DNA from: Bacillota bacterium
GTDB lineage: Bacteria; Bacillota; Clostridia; Christensenellales; Aristaeellaceae
DNA: 64,000 nt
Assembly (NCBI GenBank): GCA_023416655.1
Contig: JAEZHK010000128.1
Span: forward strand, 62,001-126,000
Direction: 5' to 3'
Made by a program: the position numbers and the translations under genes. The notes beneath the pieces are model-generated. The model had not been told where the DNA came from. It did not search any database and saw only the letters and a program-made list of their open reading frames with translations. Below are positions 57,627 to 64,000 of this stretch, one piece after another (position 1 is the first letter of the stretch; every line of letters starts with the position of its first letter).

Positions 57627-57801
57627 CTCACCGCGCGTCGTCCGCCTGCAGGCGGCACGGGCATTATACCGTGCGTTTCAGGCCGCGATCAACCCTCAAT
57701 TGGTAAACCCTGCCACGGCCCCGTCCTTGGGCGCGGTTTGCGCCGACAGGCTGATTTTGTTTTCCGGCGACGCGGGGAATGCTATGGTTAGAGGTGAGAC
57801 C

Positions 57802-57921
57802 ATGAATTTCTCCGACAACAACTTTCTTTCGGTTGGGATCCGGAGACTACTCAAGATCCGGCACGGCTACATAGGGGGCGGGCCGCCCAAGGAATCCAAG
57901 GAGGAAACGAAGAAGGAATAA
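57802..57921 (+). CDS. Small hydrophilic protein (39 aa)
   Basis: ATG behind GAGGTGAGACC and a possible TATGGT -10. Starts NFSDNNFLSVGIRRLLKIRH, ends KESKEETKKE. Basic middle, acidic/lysine tail. Resembles no family I know; the RBS supports translation. Confidence 0.5.
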   Translation: MNFSDNNFLSVGIRRLLKIRHGYIGGGPPKESKEETKKE

Positions 57922-58038
57922 TTCAGGAACAAGGCCGCCGGAGCATCACCTGTTCCGACGGCCTGTCCCTGTGCCTCAAGGTTTCCATCTCTCGGACGGC
58001 GGTTTCCGCACGCCGATAACCCCCGTTCTTCTTTCAAC

Positions 58039-58206
58039 CGTTTCCGGCGACATGCGCGCCGGAAACGCATTTCTGCCACCAGTTCGCAAACTGGTGGCAG
58101 AAATACTTCCGCAAGTCAGCGGGCCGCCCGGAAATCCCGCAGGATTTTAGGCCCGCGCAGCCCTCTTCTTGCGCAAGGAAAAGCTGCTTACGCAGATTTT
58201 CCTTGC
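58039..58206 (-). ncRNA. Four-hairpin element, copy C
   Basis: h1 58206-58173 (GCAAGGAAAATCTGC arm), h2 58156-58119 (GCGGGCC/GGCCCGC outer), h3 58104-58069 (ATTTCTGCCACCAGTT/AACTGGTGGCAGAAAT, perfect 16 bp), h4 58067-58039 (CGTTTCCGGCG/CGCCGGAAACG). Begins 4 bp after the desulfoferrodoxin stop, same direction. Its stem sequences differ most from A, B and D while pairing is kept. Confidence 0.75.
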
Positions 58207-58210
58207 TTAT

Positions 58211-58597
58211 TTATACCATCTTCCTCCACAGGCCGTGCAGGTTGCAGTAGGCGTAGGCGCTTACGGGCGCGCCGTCCGTGAGCGCGAAGGTAGCCTTGGG
58301 GGCTTCGCCGGGCTTGAGTACCTTGCGCTGGCCGCCGTTGGTGGTCTCCAGGTAGATCCACTCGATGTGGTGCTCCTCGGTCATCGGGTGCGTGACCGCG
58401 CCGATTTCCACGGTGACGGTGTTGCCGTCCACGGTGATCACCGGCACGTGCTTTTCCTGGCTGGCGTCCACGGTATTGGGGATGAGCTCGGTCATGTGCT
58501 CGCCGCAGCAGGTGATGGGCGCGCCGGAGCAGAAGATCAGGCCGACCAGGTTGCCGCAGTGCTTGCAGACGAAGAAACGGGATTCGCACATGGACAT
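58211..58597 (-). CDS. Desulfoferrodoxin / superoxide reductase
   Basis: 128 aa, RBS AGGAGGCG. N-terminal desulforedoxin-type site CKHCG...TCCGEH (four Cys) and C-terminal neelaredoxin site with His in EKHVPVI and HPMTEEHHIEWI and the Cys-x2-His pair in CNLHGLW. It reduces superoxide to peroxide with electrons from rubredoxin. Directly downstream of the flavodiiron-rubredoxin fusion, its likely electron donor. Confidence 0.92.
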   Translation of the reverse strand: MSMCESRFFVCKHCGNLVGLIFCSGAPITCCGEHMTELIPNTVDASQEKHVPVITVDGNTVTVEIGAVTHPMTEEHHIEWIYLETTNGGQRKVLKPGEAPKATFALTDGAPVSAYAYCNLHGLWRKMV

Positions 58598-58629
58598 GGA
58601 AAACGCCTCCTTTTAATGAGATCCTTTGG

Positions 58630-61600
58630 CTACGCCCTCGCGTCCTTGAGCCCGGCGCGGCCTTCGAAGGCCCTATTGAGTTCGGCCAGGCGACCCAGAT
58701 CCCCGATGAGGATGAAGCCCGCCAGCCGTTCGCCGCTAAAGTACAGCTTTTCGTAGAAACCCTTTTCGTCGTCCCGCGATTCCACGGCGCGGAAGGCGGC
58801 GCTGGTCCCATGCTCGCCCACGGCGTAGAGCGCGGTGTCCAGCGCGTTCAAGGTCAGCGCGCCGGTGATGCCCTTGTACTCGAGGTTGTCGCCCGCCGCG
58901 TTCGCGCCCGCCACGTAGCCCTCTTCCACCGCCTGCGCCCAGAGCGCGAAATTGACGCCCTCGCACTCCGCGCAGTCGCCCGCGGCGTAGATGTCCTGAA
59001 GGCTGGTCTTCATATGGCGGTCCACCGACACCGCGCGGTTCACCTTCGCCCCGGCCGCGGCCATGAGTTCCGCGTTGGGCACCACGCCGGTGGACACGAC
59101 CACGAGGTCCGCCGGAAGCGCCTCGCCGGACTTCAAAAGCACCCGTTCGGCGCTCGTTCCGCCCTCAATGGCGCAGACGTTCGCCCCGACGCGAAGGCTC
59201 ATGCCCTTTTCTTCCATCCGCATGGAAAGCATGCGGGACGCGCCCTCGTCCAACTGGCGGCTCATGATGCGGGGCAATGCCTCCACCACGGTCACCTCCG
59301 CGCCCGCCGTGCGCAGTTCCCAGGCGGCCTCGATGCCCAGCACGCCGCCGCCGATCACCACCGCGCGCTTGACCTTGGGCAGCAGGGCTATGATCTTGGC
59401 CGCGTCCTTCGCGCTGCGGATGGCGACGACGTTCTCAAACCCGATCCCCTGGATCGGCGGCAGGAAGCAGCGCGCGCCCGCGGCGTAGATCAGTTTGTCG
59501 TAGACAAACGTCGCGTCGGTGGAGGTCTTGACGAGCTTCGACTCCGGGTCCACCGAGGCGGCGGACACGCCGGTCAAAAGCGTAATGTTGTTGCGTTCGT
59601 ACCAGTCCTTCGGGCTGATGGCGATATCCTCGCTGCGGAAGTCCTTCAGGATGGACTTGGTCAGCATGGGGCGGTTATAAGGAAGCTCGTCCTCCGCCGC
59701 CAGGATGACGACCGAGCAGGTCGCGTTCCGCTCGCGGATGGCCTTGGCCGCGTTGTAGCCCGCCGCGCCGCCGCCGATGATCAGAAACCGCTCGGAGGTG
59801 TCACGCGAAAAGGTCGTGGCCGCTTCCTCATAGGGGACGAAGCTGTCCCTGCCCGCGCCGCAGACCGGGCAGATGTCGATGGATGCGTCGAATACCTCGC
59901 CGCACACGAGGCAGCGCACCTTTTTCGCCGCGCCCGGCTTCGGGATCGCAGGCGCGGGGATTTCGAAGTTGGAACGCGCCGCGCCGCAGACCGCGCACTT
60001 TTCGGTATTTCCGTCCACCCGCGCGCCACAGACCTTGCAGCGGGCTTGCGCCGCTTTGGGCGCGGGAGTGGGCTTCGCCGCGGGTTCGTCGGCCACCGGC
60101 TCGAACTTGTCCCGGCCTGCGCCGCAGACCGGACAGATGTCAAGAGACGCGTCAAACACCGCGCCGCAGACGGTGCAGCGCACCTTTTTTCCGGCGGCGG
60201 GTTTTTCGGCCTCCTCCACCACAGGTTCGAACTTGTCCCGGCCCGCTCCGCAGACCGGGCAAATGTCCAGCGACGCGTCAAACACCGCGCCGCAGACGGT
60301 GCAGCGCACCTTTTTCCCGGCGGCTGACTTTTCGGCTTCCTCCGTCACGGGTTCGAACTTGTCCCGGCCCGCGCCGCAGACCGGACAGATGTCAAGAGAC
60401 GCGTCAAACACCGCGCCGCACACGGTGCAGCGCACCTTCTTCCCGGCGGCGGACGCTTCCGCGGGCTTTTCGGCGGGCTTTTCGCCCAGCACCAGCTTGC
60501 CAAACCTCTTGCCGAAGTCGCGGGCTCCCTTCAGCTCCGCCTCGTCCGGCTTGAAGCGGACACGAAGGCCGTCCACCACGTTCAGCCTCAGCTGCTTCAG
60601 CCGTTCCACGATGTGGGGCACGCCCTCGCCGCTCCAGCCGTAGCTGCCGAACGCGCTGGCGAACTTGCCCTTGACCATGGGCGGCAATAGCTCGCTCGCC
60701 ACGTCCCAAATGGGTTTCAAAGCCTCGCCCACCATGGTGGGCGTGCCCAAGAGGAACCCGTCAGCCCAGAGGATCTCCTGGACCGCCGTGGCCGCGCCCT
60801 CGACCACCAGGTCGTGCAGCCGGACCTCAATGTCGCCCGCGTCCTTCAAACCCTTTTCGATCGCCTCGGCCAGCTGCCGGGTGTAGCCGTAGGCGCTGAC
60901 GTAGGGGATGACCACCGCCTTGGTTGTAAACGGGCTGTCCGGCTCGCACCACTTGGTATAAAGGTCGATGGTCTCCTGAACATGGCTGTCCAGCACCGGG
61001 CCGTGGCCGGTCAGGATCATTTGAATGTCGAGACCTTTGATCCTTTCGAGCGCCGCCGTCATGTAGGGGCGCTTGAACGGGCCGATGATGCCGTCAAAGT
61101 AGTACTTGAGCGCGTTTTTGTAGCCCGCCTCGTCCGTCAGGGTGCTGCGGAGGATGCCCGGGTGGCTGTAGTGCGCGCCAAAGGAATCGCAGGTGATGAG
61201 CGCCTTGTCCTCTTTAAGGTAGGTGAACATGGTGTCCGGCCAGTGGAGGTTGGGCAGCGGCATGAACGTGAGCGTCTTTCCGCCCAAGTCCAGCTTGTCC
61301 CCGTCCTTGACGGGGATGCCGTCAAAGTCGCGGTTGACGATGTGCTTCAAAAAGCCCAGCGCCGTGGACGTGCCGACGATCTGAATTTTGGGGTTCAGCT
61401 CAAGGAGGTGCTCGATGGAGCCCGCGTGGTCCGGCTCGGTGTGGCTGACGATGATGTAGTCGATTTTCGAGACGTCCACCAGGCTCGTAAGCGAGCCCAT
61501 GTAGTCTTCAAGGAATTTATGCTTCGCGGTCTCGATCAGCGCGGTCTTTTCCGATCCCTCGAGCACGTAGGCGTTGTAGGTGGTGCCGTACTCGGTCTTC

Positions 61601-61680
61601 ATGATGATGTCGAAGACCGAAAGGCTGGGGTCCAGCACGCCGCAGTAGGTCAGTCCTTCCGACAGCTTGAGCGTCTTCAC
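58630..61680 (-). CDS. Flavodiiron protein - five rubredoxin-like domains - NAD(P)H:rubredoxin oxidoreductase fusion
   Basis: 1016 aa, GTG start behind GGAGGACAAAC. Residues 1-250: diiron beta-lactamase fold with His80-x-Glu82-x-Asp84-His85 (SHTEPDHAG). About 255-400: flavodoxin (VVIPYVSAYGYTRQLAEAI). About 415-640: five Cys-x2-Cys-x10-Cys-x2-Cys rubredoxin-like units (three nearly identical CTVCGAVFDASLDICPVCG, then one divergent, then CLVCGEVFDASIDICPVCG). About 645-1016: FAD/NAD oxidoreductase (RFLIIGGGAAGYNAAKAI). One chain can take electrons from NAD(P)H to O2 or NO at the diiron site. Next to desulfoferrodoxin. Confidence 0.9.
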   Translation of the reverse strand: MKTLKLSEGLTYCGVLDPSLSVFDIIMKTEYGTTYNAYVLEGSEKTALIETAKHKFLEDYMGSLTSLVDVSKIDYIIVSHTEPDHAGSIEHLLELNPKIQIVGTSTALGFLKHIVNRDFDGIPVKDGDKLDLGGKTLTFMPLPNLHWPDTMFTYLKEDKALITCDSFGAHYSHPGILRSTLTDEAGYKNALKYYFDGIIGPFKRPYMTAALERIKGLDIQMILTGHGPVLDSHVQETIDLYTKWCEPDSPFTTKAVVIPYVSAYGYTRQLAEAIEKGLKDAGDIEVRLHDLVVEGAATAVQEILWADGFLLGTPTMVGEALKPIWDVASELLPPMVKGKFASAFGSYGWSGEGVPHIVERLKQLRLNVVDGLRVRFKPDEAELKGARDFGKRFGKLVLGEKPAEKPAEASAAGKKVRCTVCGAVFDASLDICPVCGAGRDKFEPVTEEAEKSAAGKKVRCTVCGAVFDASLDICPVCGAGRDKFEPVVEEAEKPAAGKKVRCTVCGAVFDASLDICPVCGAGRDKFEPVADEPAAKPTPAPKAAQARCKVCGARVDGNTEKCAVCGAARSNFEIPAPAIPKPGAAKKVRCLVCGEVFDASIDICPVCGAGRDSFVPYEEAATTFSRDTSERFLIIGGGAAGYNAAKAIRERNATCSVVILAAEDELPYNRPMLTKSILKDFRSEDIAISPKDWYERNNITLLTGVSAASVDPESKLVKTSTDATFVYDKLIYAAGARCFLPPIQGIGFENVVAIRSAKDAAKIIALLPKVKRAVVIGGGVLGIEAAWELRTAGAEVTVVEALPRIMSRQLDEGASRMLSMRMEEKGMSLRVGANVCAIEGGTSAERVLLKSGEALPADLVVVSTGVVPNAELMAAAGAKVNRAVSVDRHMKTSLQDIYAAGDCAECEGVNFALWAQAVEEGYVAGANAAGDNLEYKGITGALTLNALDTALYAVGEHGTSAAFRAVESRDDEKGFYEKLYFSGERLAGFILIGDLGRLAELNRAFEGRAGLKDARA
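60083..60460 (-). repeat. Three nearly identical 126-bp repeats coding rubredoxin-like domains
   Basis: Period 126 bp (42 codons). Copies differ by few bases in the linkers (TEEAEKS, VEEAEKP, ADEPAAK). Recent in-frame duplication is the simplest reading. Confidence 0.85.
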
Positions 61681-61790
61681 GTTTGTCCTCCTTCGTCCGG
61701 GACATCCCGAATGTTATACCACGTTTGGGCCTTCGCGCAACAGTAAATCCCTAAAAAACTTCGGTGTATCCTTCTTCATCGCCGTTGCCC

Positions 61791-61819
61791 TTGACTTTCA
61801 GGGCTTCGGCTGGTATAAA
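61791..61819 (+). promoter_or_regulatory. Promoter of the AlkZ-related gene
   Basis: TTGACT (61791-61796), 17-bp spacer, TATAAA (61814-61819). Confidence 0.65.
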
Positions 61820-61843
61820 GGGAGCAGCATTGGAGGGATCGCC

Positions 61844-62500
61844 ATGCGCTTTCAGCCAGTTAAAAACGCCGAGGACCTCGTCCGCCGGGTGGAGGAACTG
61901 GGCTTCCTGCCCTTCACCCGCTGCGGGGTGGAAGGCCTCTCCCTGGAGGAACTGACGCCGCCCGAGTTTTGGTTTGTCAGGGACGTCGAAGGCCCCTGGG
62001 AGTGGCGGCAGCAGGCCATCGAGCGCTTCGCCTACGGCAAGTTCTTCGCCAAGAACGCCGGGATCGTCAGCTTCGAATGGTTTCCGGCGCTCTCAAATTA
62101 CCGCCGGGGCGGCCTGGACTTTGACGAACGGTACGAGGATGGCCGGATTCCGCAGGGCACCAAGCGCATTTATGAACTGATCGCGCGCCAGCCCCGCTCG
62201 ACCCTGGAGCTAAGGTCGCTCACGCCCGGAACAAACTACGCCGTCGAGCGCGCGGTTTCGTTCCTTATGATGTCCACCGACATCATCATTGTGGGCTTTG
62301 ACACCAGAATCGATTCGAAGGGCCGCCCCTACGGCTGGGGCATCAGCCGGTTCGACGCCGCGGACAAGGCGCTTCCCCATCTGACCCGCGCCGCCTGCGA
62401 CGAGGACCCGGAGGATTCCTTCCGCCGCATGCGCGCGCACATCCTGTCACTCTGCCCGGACGCTGACCCCAAGGCGGTGGACAAGCTCCTGCTGCTGTGA
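61844..62500 (+). CDS. AlkZ-related protein
   Basis: 218 aa, RBS GGAGGGATC. The sequence MRFQPVKNAEDLVRRVEELG, then FLPFTRCGVEGLSLEELTPP and WEWRQQAIERFAYGKFF resembles the group annotated as AlkZ-related (winged-helix DNA glycosylase relatives), but the catalytic QxQ-type motif of AlkZ is not obvious, so activity is uncertain. Stands alone between the flavodiiron gene and feo. Confidence 0.55.
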   Translation: MRFQPVKNAEDLVRRVEELGFLPFTRCGVEGLSLEELTPPEFWFVRDVEGPWEWRQQAIERFAYGKFFAKNAGIVSFEWFPALSNYRRGGLDFDERYEDGRIPQGTKRIYELIARQPRSTLELRSLTPGTNYAVERAVSFLMMSTDIIIVGFDTRIDSKGRPYGWGISRFDAADKALPHLTRAACDEDPEDSFRRMRAHILSLCPDADPKAVDKLLLL

Positions 62501-62738
62501 TGACGTTAGTCCGTTCATACGCCTTTCCCACATTATAGCAACTTGAAGCCTCAAATGGAAGGGGCTGACAGCGCGCACGCCTCCGCAGGGCCGGAATCGA
62601 GCGCGTTTCTTCACGTGGCCTTCCTTGACCCGCAGAAAGCGCCCGCGGGGTTATCCCCCGTTCCCCATCTCCGCCCCGCGGAAGAACCCCGCGGGGCATT
62701 TCCTCCCGTAAAGATAAGGAAAAAAGTCAGCTTTCCCA

Positions 62739-62768
62739 TTGACAGGGCCGTCCGCTCAATGATATACT
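62739..62768 (+). promoter_or_regulatory. feo operon promoter
   Basis: TTGACA (62739-62744), 18-bp spacer, TATACT (62763-62768). The upstream part of the intergenic region (62501-62738) holds a GC-rich inverted repeat around CCCGCGGGG and no gene. Confidence 0.75.
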
Positions 62769-62777
62769 TTTCTCAAA

Positions 62778-62848
62778 GGTTAGCTTGTGCTAACCGTTAT
62801 TTCAGCCCGTGGGTTAGTCAAGACTGATTTTCGTTAGCAAAAACTAAT
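62778..62848 (+). promoter_or_regulatory. Three DtxR/MntR-like operator repeats before feoA
   Basis: Site 1: GGTTAGC-TTGT-GCTAACC (62778-62795), a perfect 7-4-7 palindrome starting just after the -10. Site 2: GTTAGT-CAAG-ACTGAT (62813-62828). Site 3: GTTAGC-AAAA-ACTAAT (62833-62848). The TTAG...CTAA core is that of the DtxR/IdeR family, so iron-dependent repression of feo is the natural reading. Confidence 0.65.
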
Positions 62849-62860
62849 GTGGAGGGATGC

Positions 62861-63073
62861 ATGATGCCGCTGACGCTGGCCAGGGCCGGGGAGACCAACA
62901 TCATCCGGAAGGTCACGGGTCGGGACGAGGTGCGCAGGCACCTGGCGGAACTTGGCTTTGTGGTGGGCGCATCGGTGACGGTGGTCAATGAGATCGCTGG
63001 CAACATGATCCTCTCTGTCAAGGACAGCCGCGTGGCGCTGAACCGGGACATGGCGACCCGAATCATGATCTAG
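62861..63073 (+). CDS. feoA: FeoA-family protein 1
   Basis: 70 aa, RBS GGAGGG. MPLTLARAGETNIIRKVTGR, HLAELGFVVGASVTVVNEIA, and NMILSVKDSRVALNRDMATR are the SH3-like FeoA fold. Cytoplasmic partner of FeoB. Followed by the four-hairpin element D and a second feoA. Confidence 0.88.
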   Translation: MMPLTLARAGETNIIRKVTGRDEVRRHLAELGFVVGASVTVVNEIAGNMILSVKDSRVALNRDMATRIMI

Positions 63074-63077
63074 CAAG

Positions 63078-63243
63078 GCACCCAAAATCCGCCGGGCGGA
63101 TTTTGGGTGCGAAGGAAGAGGACTGCGTGAGCCATGAAATCCTGCGGGATTTCCGGGCGGCTCACTGACAGTAGGAATTGTTTCCGCCACCAGTGTGCGC
63201 ACTGATTCCGGAAACCGATTCCCGGCGCGCGGGTCGCCGGGAA
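63078..63243 (+). ncRNA. Four-hairpin element, copy D (inside the feo operon)
   Basis: h1 63078-63110 (GCACCCAAAATCCGCC arm), h2 63127-63165 (GTGAGCC/GGCTCAC outer, GAAATCC/GGATTTC inner), h3 63180-63215 (GTTTCCGCCACCAGTG arm with some mismatches), h4 63219-63243 (TTCCCGGCG/CGCCGGGAA). Begins 5 bp after the feoA1 stop, between feoA1 and feoA2, same direction. Confidence 0.75.
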
Positions 63244-63291
63244 CGAATGAAAGTGACGGCGGGGAACCGAAACGAGGTTGGGGGATTGAGT

Positions 63292-63525
63292 ATGAAGACA
63301 TTGAGGGATGCCCGGGTGGGCGAAACCGTCCGGGTTGTGAAGCTGGCCGGCGAGGGCGCGACCAAGCGCCGGATCATGGACATGGGGCTGACCAAGGGCG
63401 CGGAGGTCACCGTCCGCAAGCTCGCGCCGCTGGGCGATCCGATGGAACTGACCGTGCGGGGTTACGAGCTATCCGTGCGCAAGGCAGACGCGGAGATGAT
63501 TCAAGTCGAAGACGCGCCCACATGA
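63292..63525 (+). CDS. feoA: FeoA-family protein 2
   Basis: 77 aa. MKTLRDARVGETVRVVKLAG, RRIMDMGLTKGAEVTVRKLA, DPMELTVRGYELSVRKADAE: a more canonical FeoA than the first copy. Start 20 bp before feoB's neighbour region; two FeoA genes before FeoB are common in Clostridia. Confidence 0.9.
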   Translation: MKTLRDARVGETVRVVKLAGEGATKRRIMDMGLTKGAEVTVRKLAPLGDPMELTVRGYELSVRKADAEMIQVEDAPT

Positions 63526-63545
63526 CAGAAAGAGGGGGGAAGCAA

Positions 63546-64000
63546 ATGCCCGTGAAGATCGCGCTGGCCGGTAACCCGAATTCCGGCAAGACCACCATGT
63601 TCAACGACCTGACCGGTTCCGCCCAGTACGTGGGCAACTGGCCGGGGGTCACCGTGGAGAAGAAGGAAGGCAGGCTAAAGGGCCGCCCGGACGTGGTGAT
63701 CCAGGACCTGCCGGGCGTCTATTCCCTCTCCCCCTACACGCTGGAGGAGGTCGTGACGAGGAACTACCTCGTAAATGACAAGCCGGACGCGATTCTGAAC
63801 ATCGTGGACGCCTCCAACATCGAGCGCAACCTCTACCTCACCACGCAGCTGACGGAGCTGGGCATCCCGGTGGTGGTGGCGCTCAACATGATCGACGTGG
63901 TGCGCAAAAACGGCGACCGAATCGATCTAACAAAGCTCAGCCGCGCGCTGGGCTGCGAGGTGGTGGAGACCTCGGCGCTCAAGGGCATCGGCTCCCAGAG
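63546..64000 (+). CDS. feoB: FeoB ferrous iron transporter (N-terminal part, cut by window end)
   Basis: 151 codons visible. RBS AAAGAGGGGGG. GTPase motifs: G1 GNPNSGKTT (residues 9-17), switch region NWPGVTVEKKEG, G3 DLPG (54-57), G4 NMID. The membrane part lies beyond the window. Imports Fe(II) under anaerobic conditions. Confidence 0.95.
   Translation, partial: MPVKIALAGNPNSGKTTMFNDLTGSAQYVGNWPGVTVEKKEGRLKGRPDVVIQDLPGVYSLSPYTLEEVVTRNYLVNDKPDAILNIVDASNIERNLYLTTQLTELGIPVVVALNMIDVVRKNGDRIDLTKLSRALGCEVVETSALKGIGSQ

Noticed and set aside
58810..60327. 505-codon ORF on the + strand
   Set aside because: It is antisense to the flavodiiron fusion, and its repeats mirror the rubredoxin repeats. 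No RBS and no motif.
60083..60460. Possible CRISPR-like array (regular 126-bp repeats)
   Set aside because: The repeat units are coding, in frame, and have no unique spacers. They are rubredoxin-like domains. No CRISPR array or cas gene is seen in the window.
62543..62827. 94-codon + strand ORF before feoA
   Set aside because: It covers the feo promoter and operators, has no RBS, and its composition is that of non-coding GC-rich DNA.

Overview
The window looks like a chromosome segment of a GC-rich, anaerobic Gram-positive bacterium of the class Clostridia. The evidence is strong AGGAGG-type ribosome binding sites, sigma-A promoters, a desulfoferrodoxin, a flavodiiron/rubredoxin fusion, FeoA-FeoA-FeoB, a LytTR-DUF3021 pair, FosX, and HK97-type siphophage genes of Firmicutes type. 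I cannot name the genus from sequence alone.

Positions 1 to about 35.82 kb are a nearly complete siphovirus prophage whose left end lies outside the window. Read leftwards on the minus strand it has: a short early block (small ORFs, a tandem AbrB-fold regulator, DUF1064 nuclease, Dam methylase), an HUH-type Rep protein, a DUF1492-like late regulator, HNH, TerS/TerL, portal, protease, capsid, connectors, tail tube, a gpG/gpGT tail chaperone with a -1 slippery site, tape measure, Dit, Tal with an SH3 domain, an S74-type fibre, an NlpC/P60 endolysin, and small membrane lysis proteins ending at a terminator. The right part (28.4-34.6 kb) is the lysogeny region: several small HTH proteins, promoters with embedded palindromes, an ImmA/IrrE peptidase, a secreted peptidoglycan-binding protein and a tyrosine integrase with an N-terminal zinc ribbon. 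The prophage ends at a 3' fragment of tRNA-Ser(GCU). An AT-rich DUF2971 gene sits between two 20-bp direct repeats there, and an AT-rich DUF4145-like gene has split a phage early gene at 23 kb.

Positions 35.9-43 kb are a mosaic: a decayed second integrase, a collagen-like surface protein, a LysE exporter with a divergent XRE-cupin regulator, two very Cys-rich small proteins, and a flavodoxin. A 2.9-kb island is integrated at the flavodoxin 3' end. It carries a type II restriction-modification pair plus a dead phage head-closure gene, and is flanked by 45-bp imperfect direct repeats.

Positions 42.8-64 kb are host chromosome: Ohr; a GNAT-FosX-PNPOx-RidA-toroid gene run; a trypsin-like protease; three paralogous membrane proteins (one broken by an amber codon); LytTR-DUF3021; nitroreductase; MerR; NUDIX; two tandem 54-aa membrane proteins; desulfoferrodoxin; a 1016-aa flavodiiron protein with five rubredoxin-like domains fused to an NADH oxidoreductase; an AlkZ-related protein; and the feo operon behind DtxR-like operators. 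Together these read as oxygen/ROS detoxification and iron handling in an anaerobe.

The most striking unexplained signal is a family of four about 165-nt elements (52.3, 53.15, 58.04 and 63.08 kb). Each folds into the same series of four hairpins. The stem sequences differ but stay complementary, which is the pattern expected of a structured RNA or of a mobile structured repeat.
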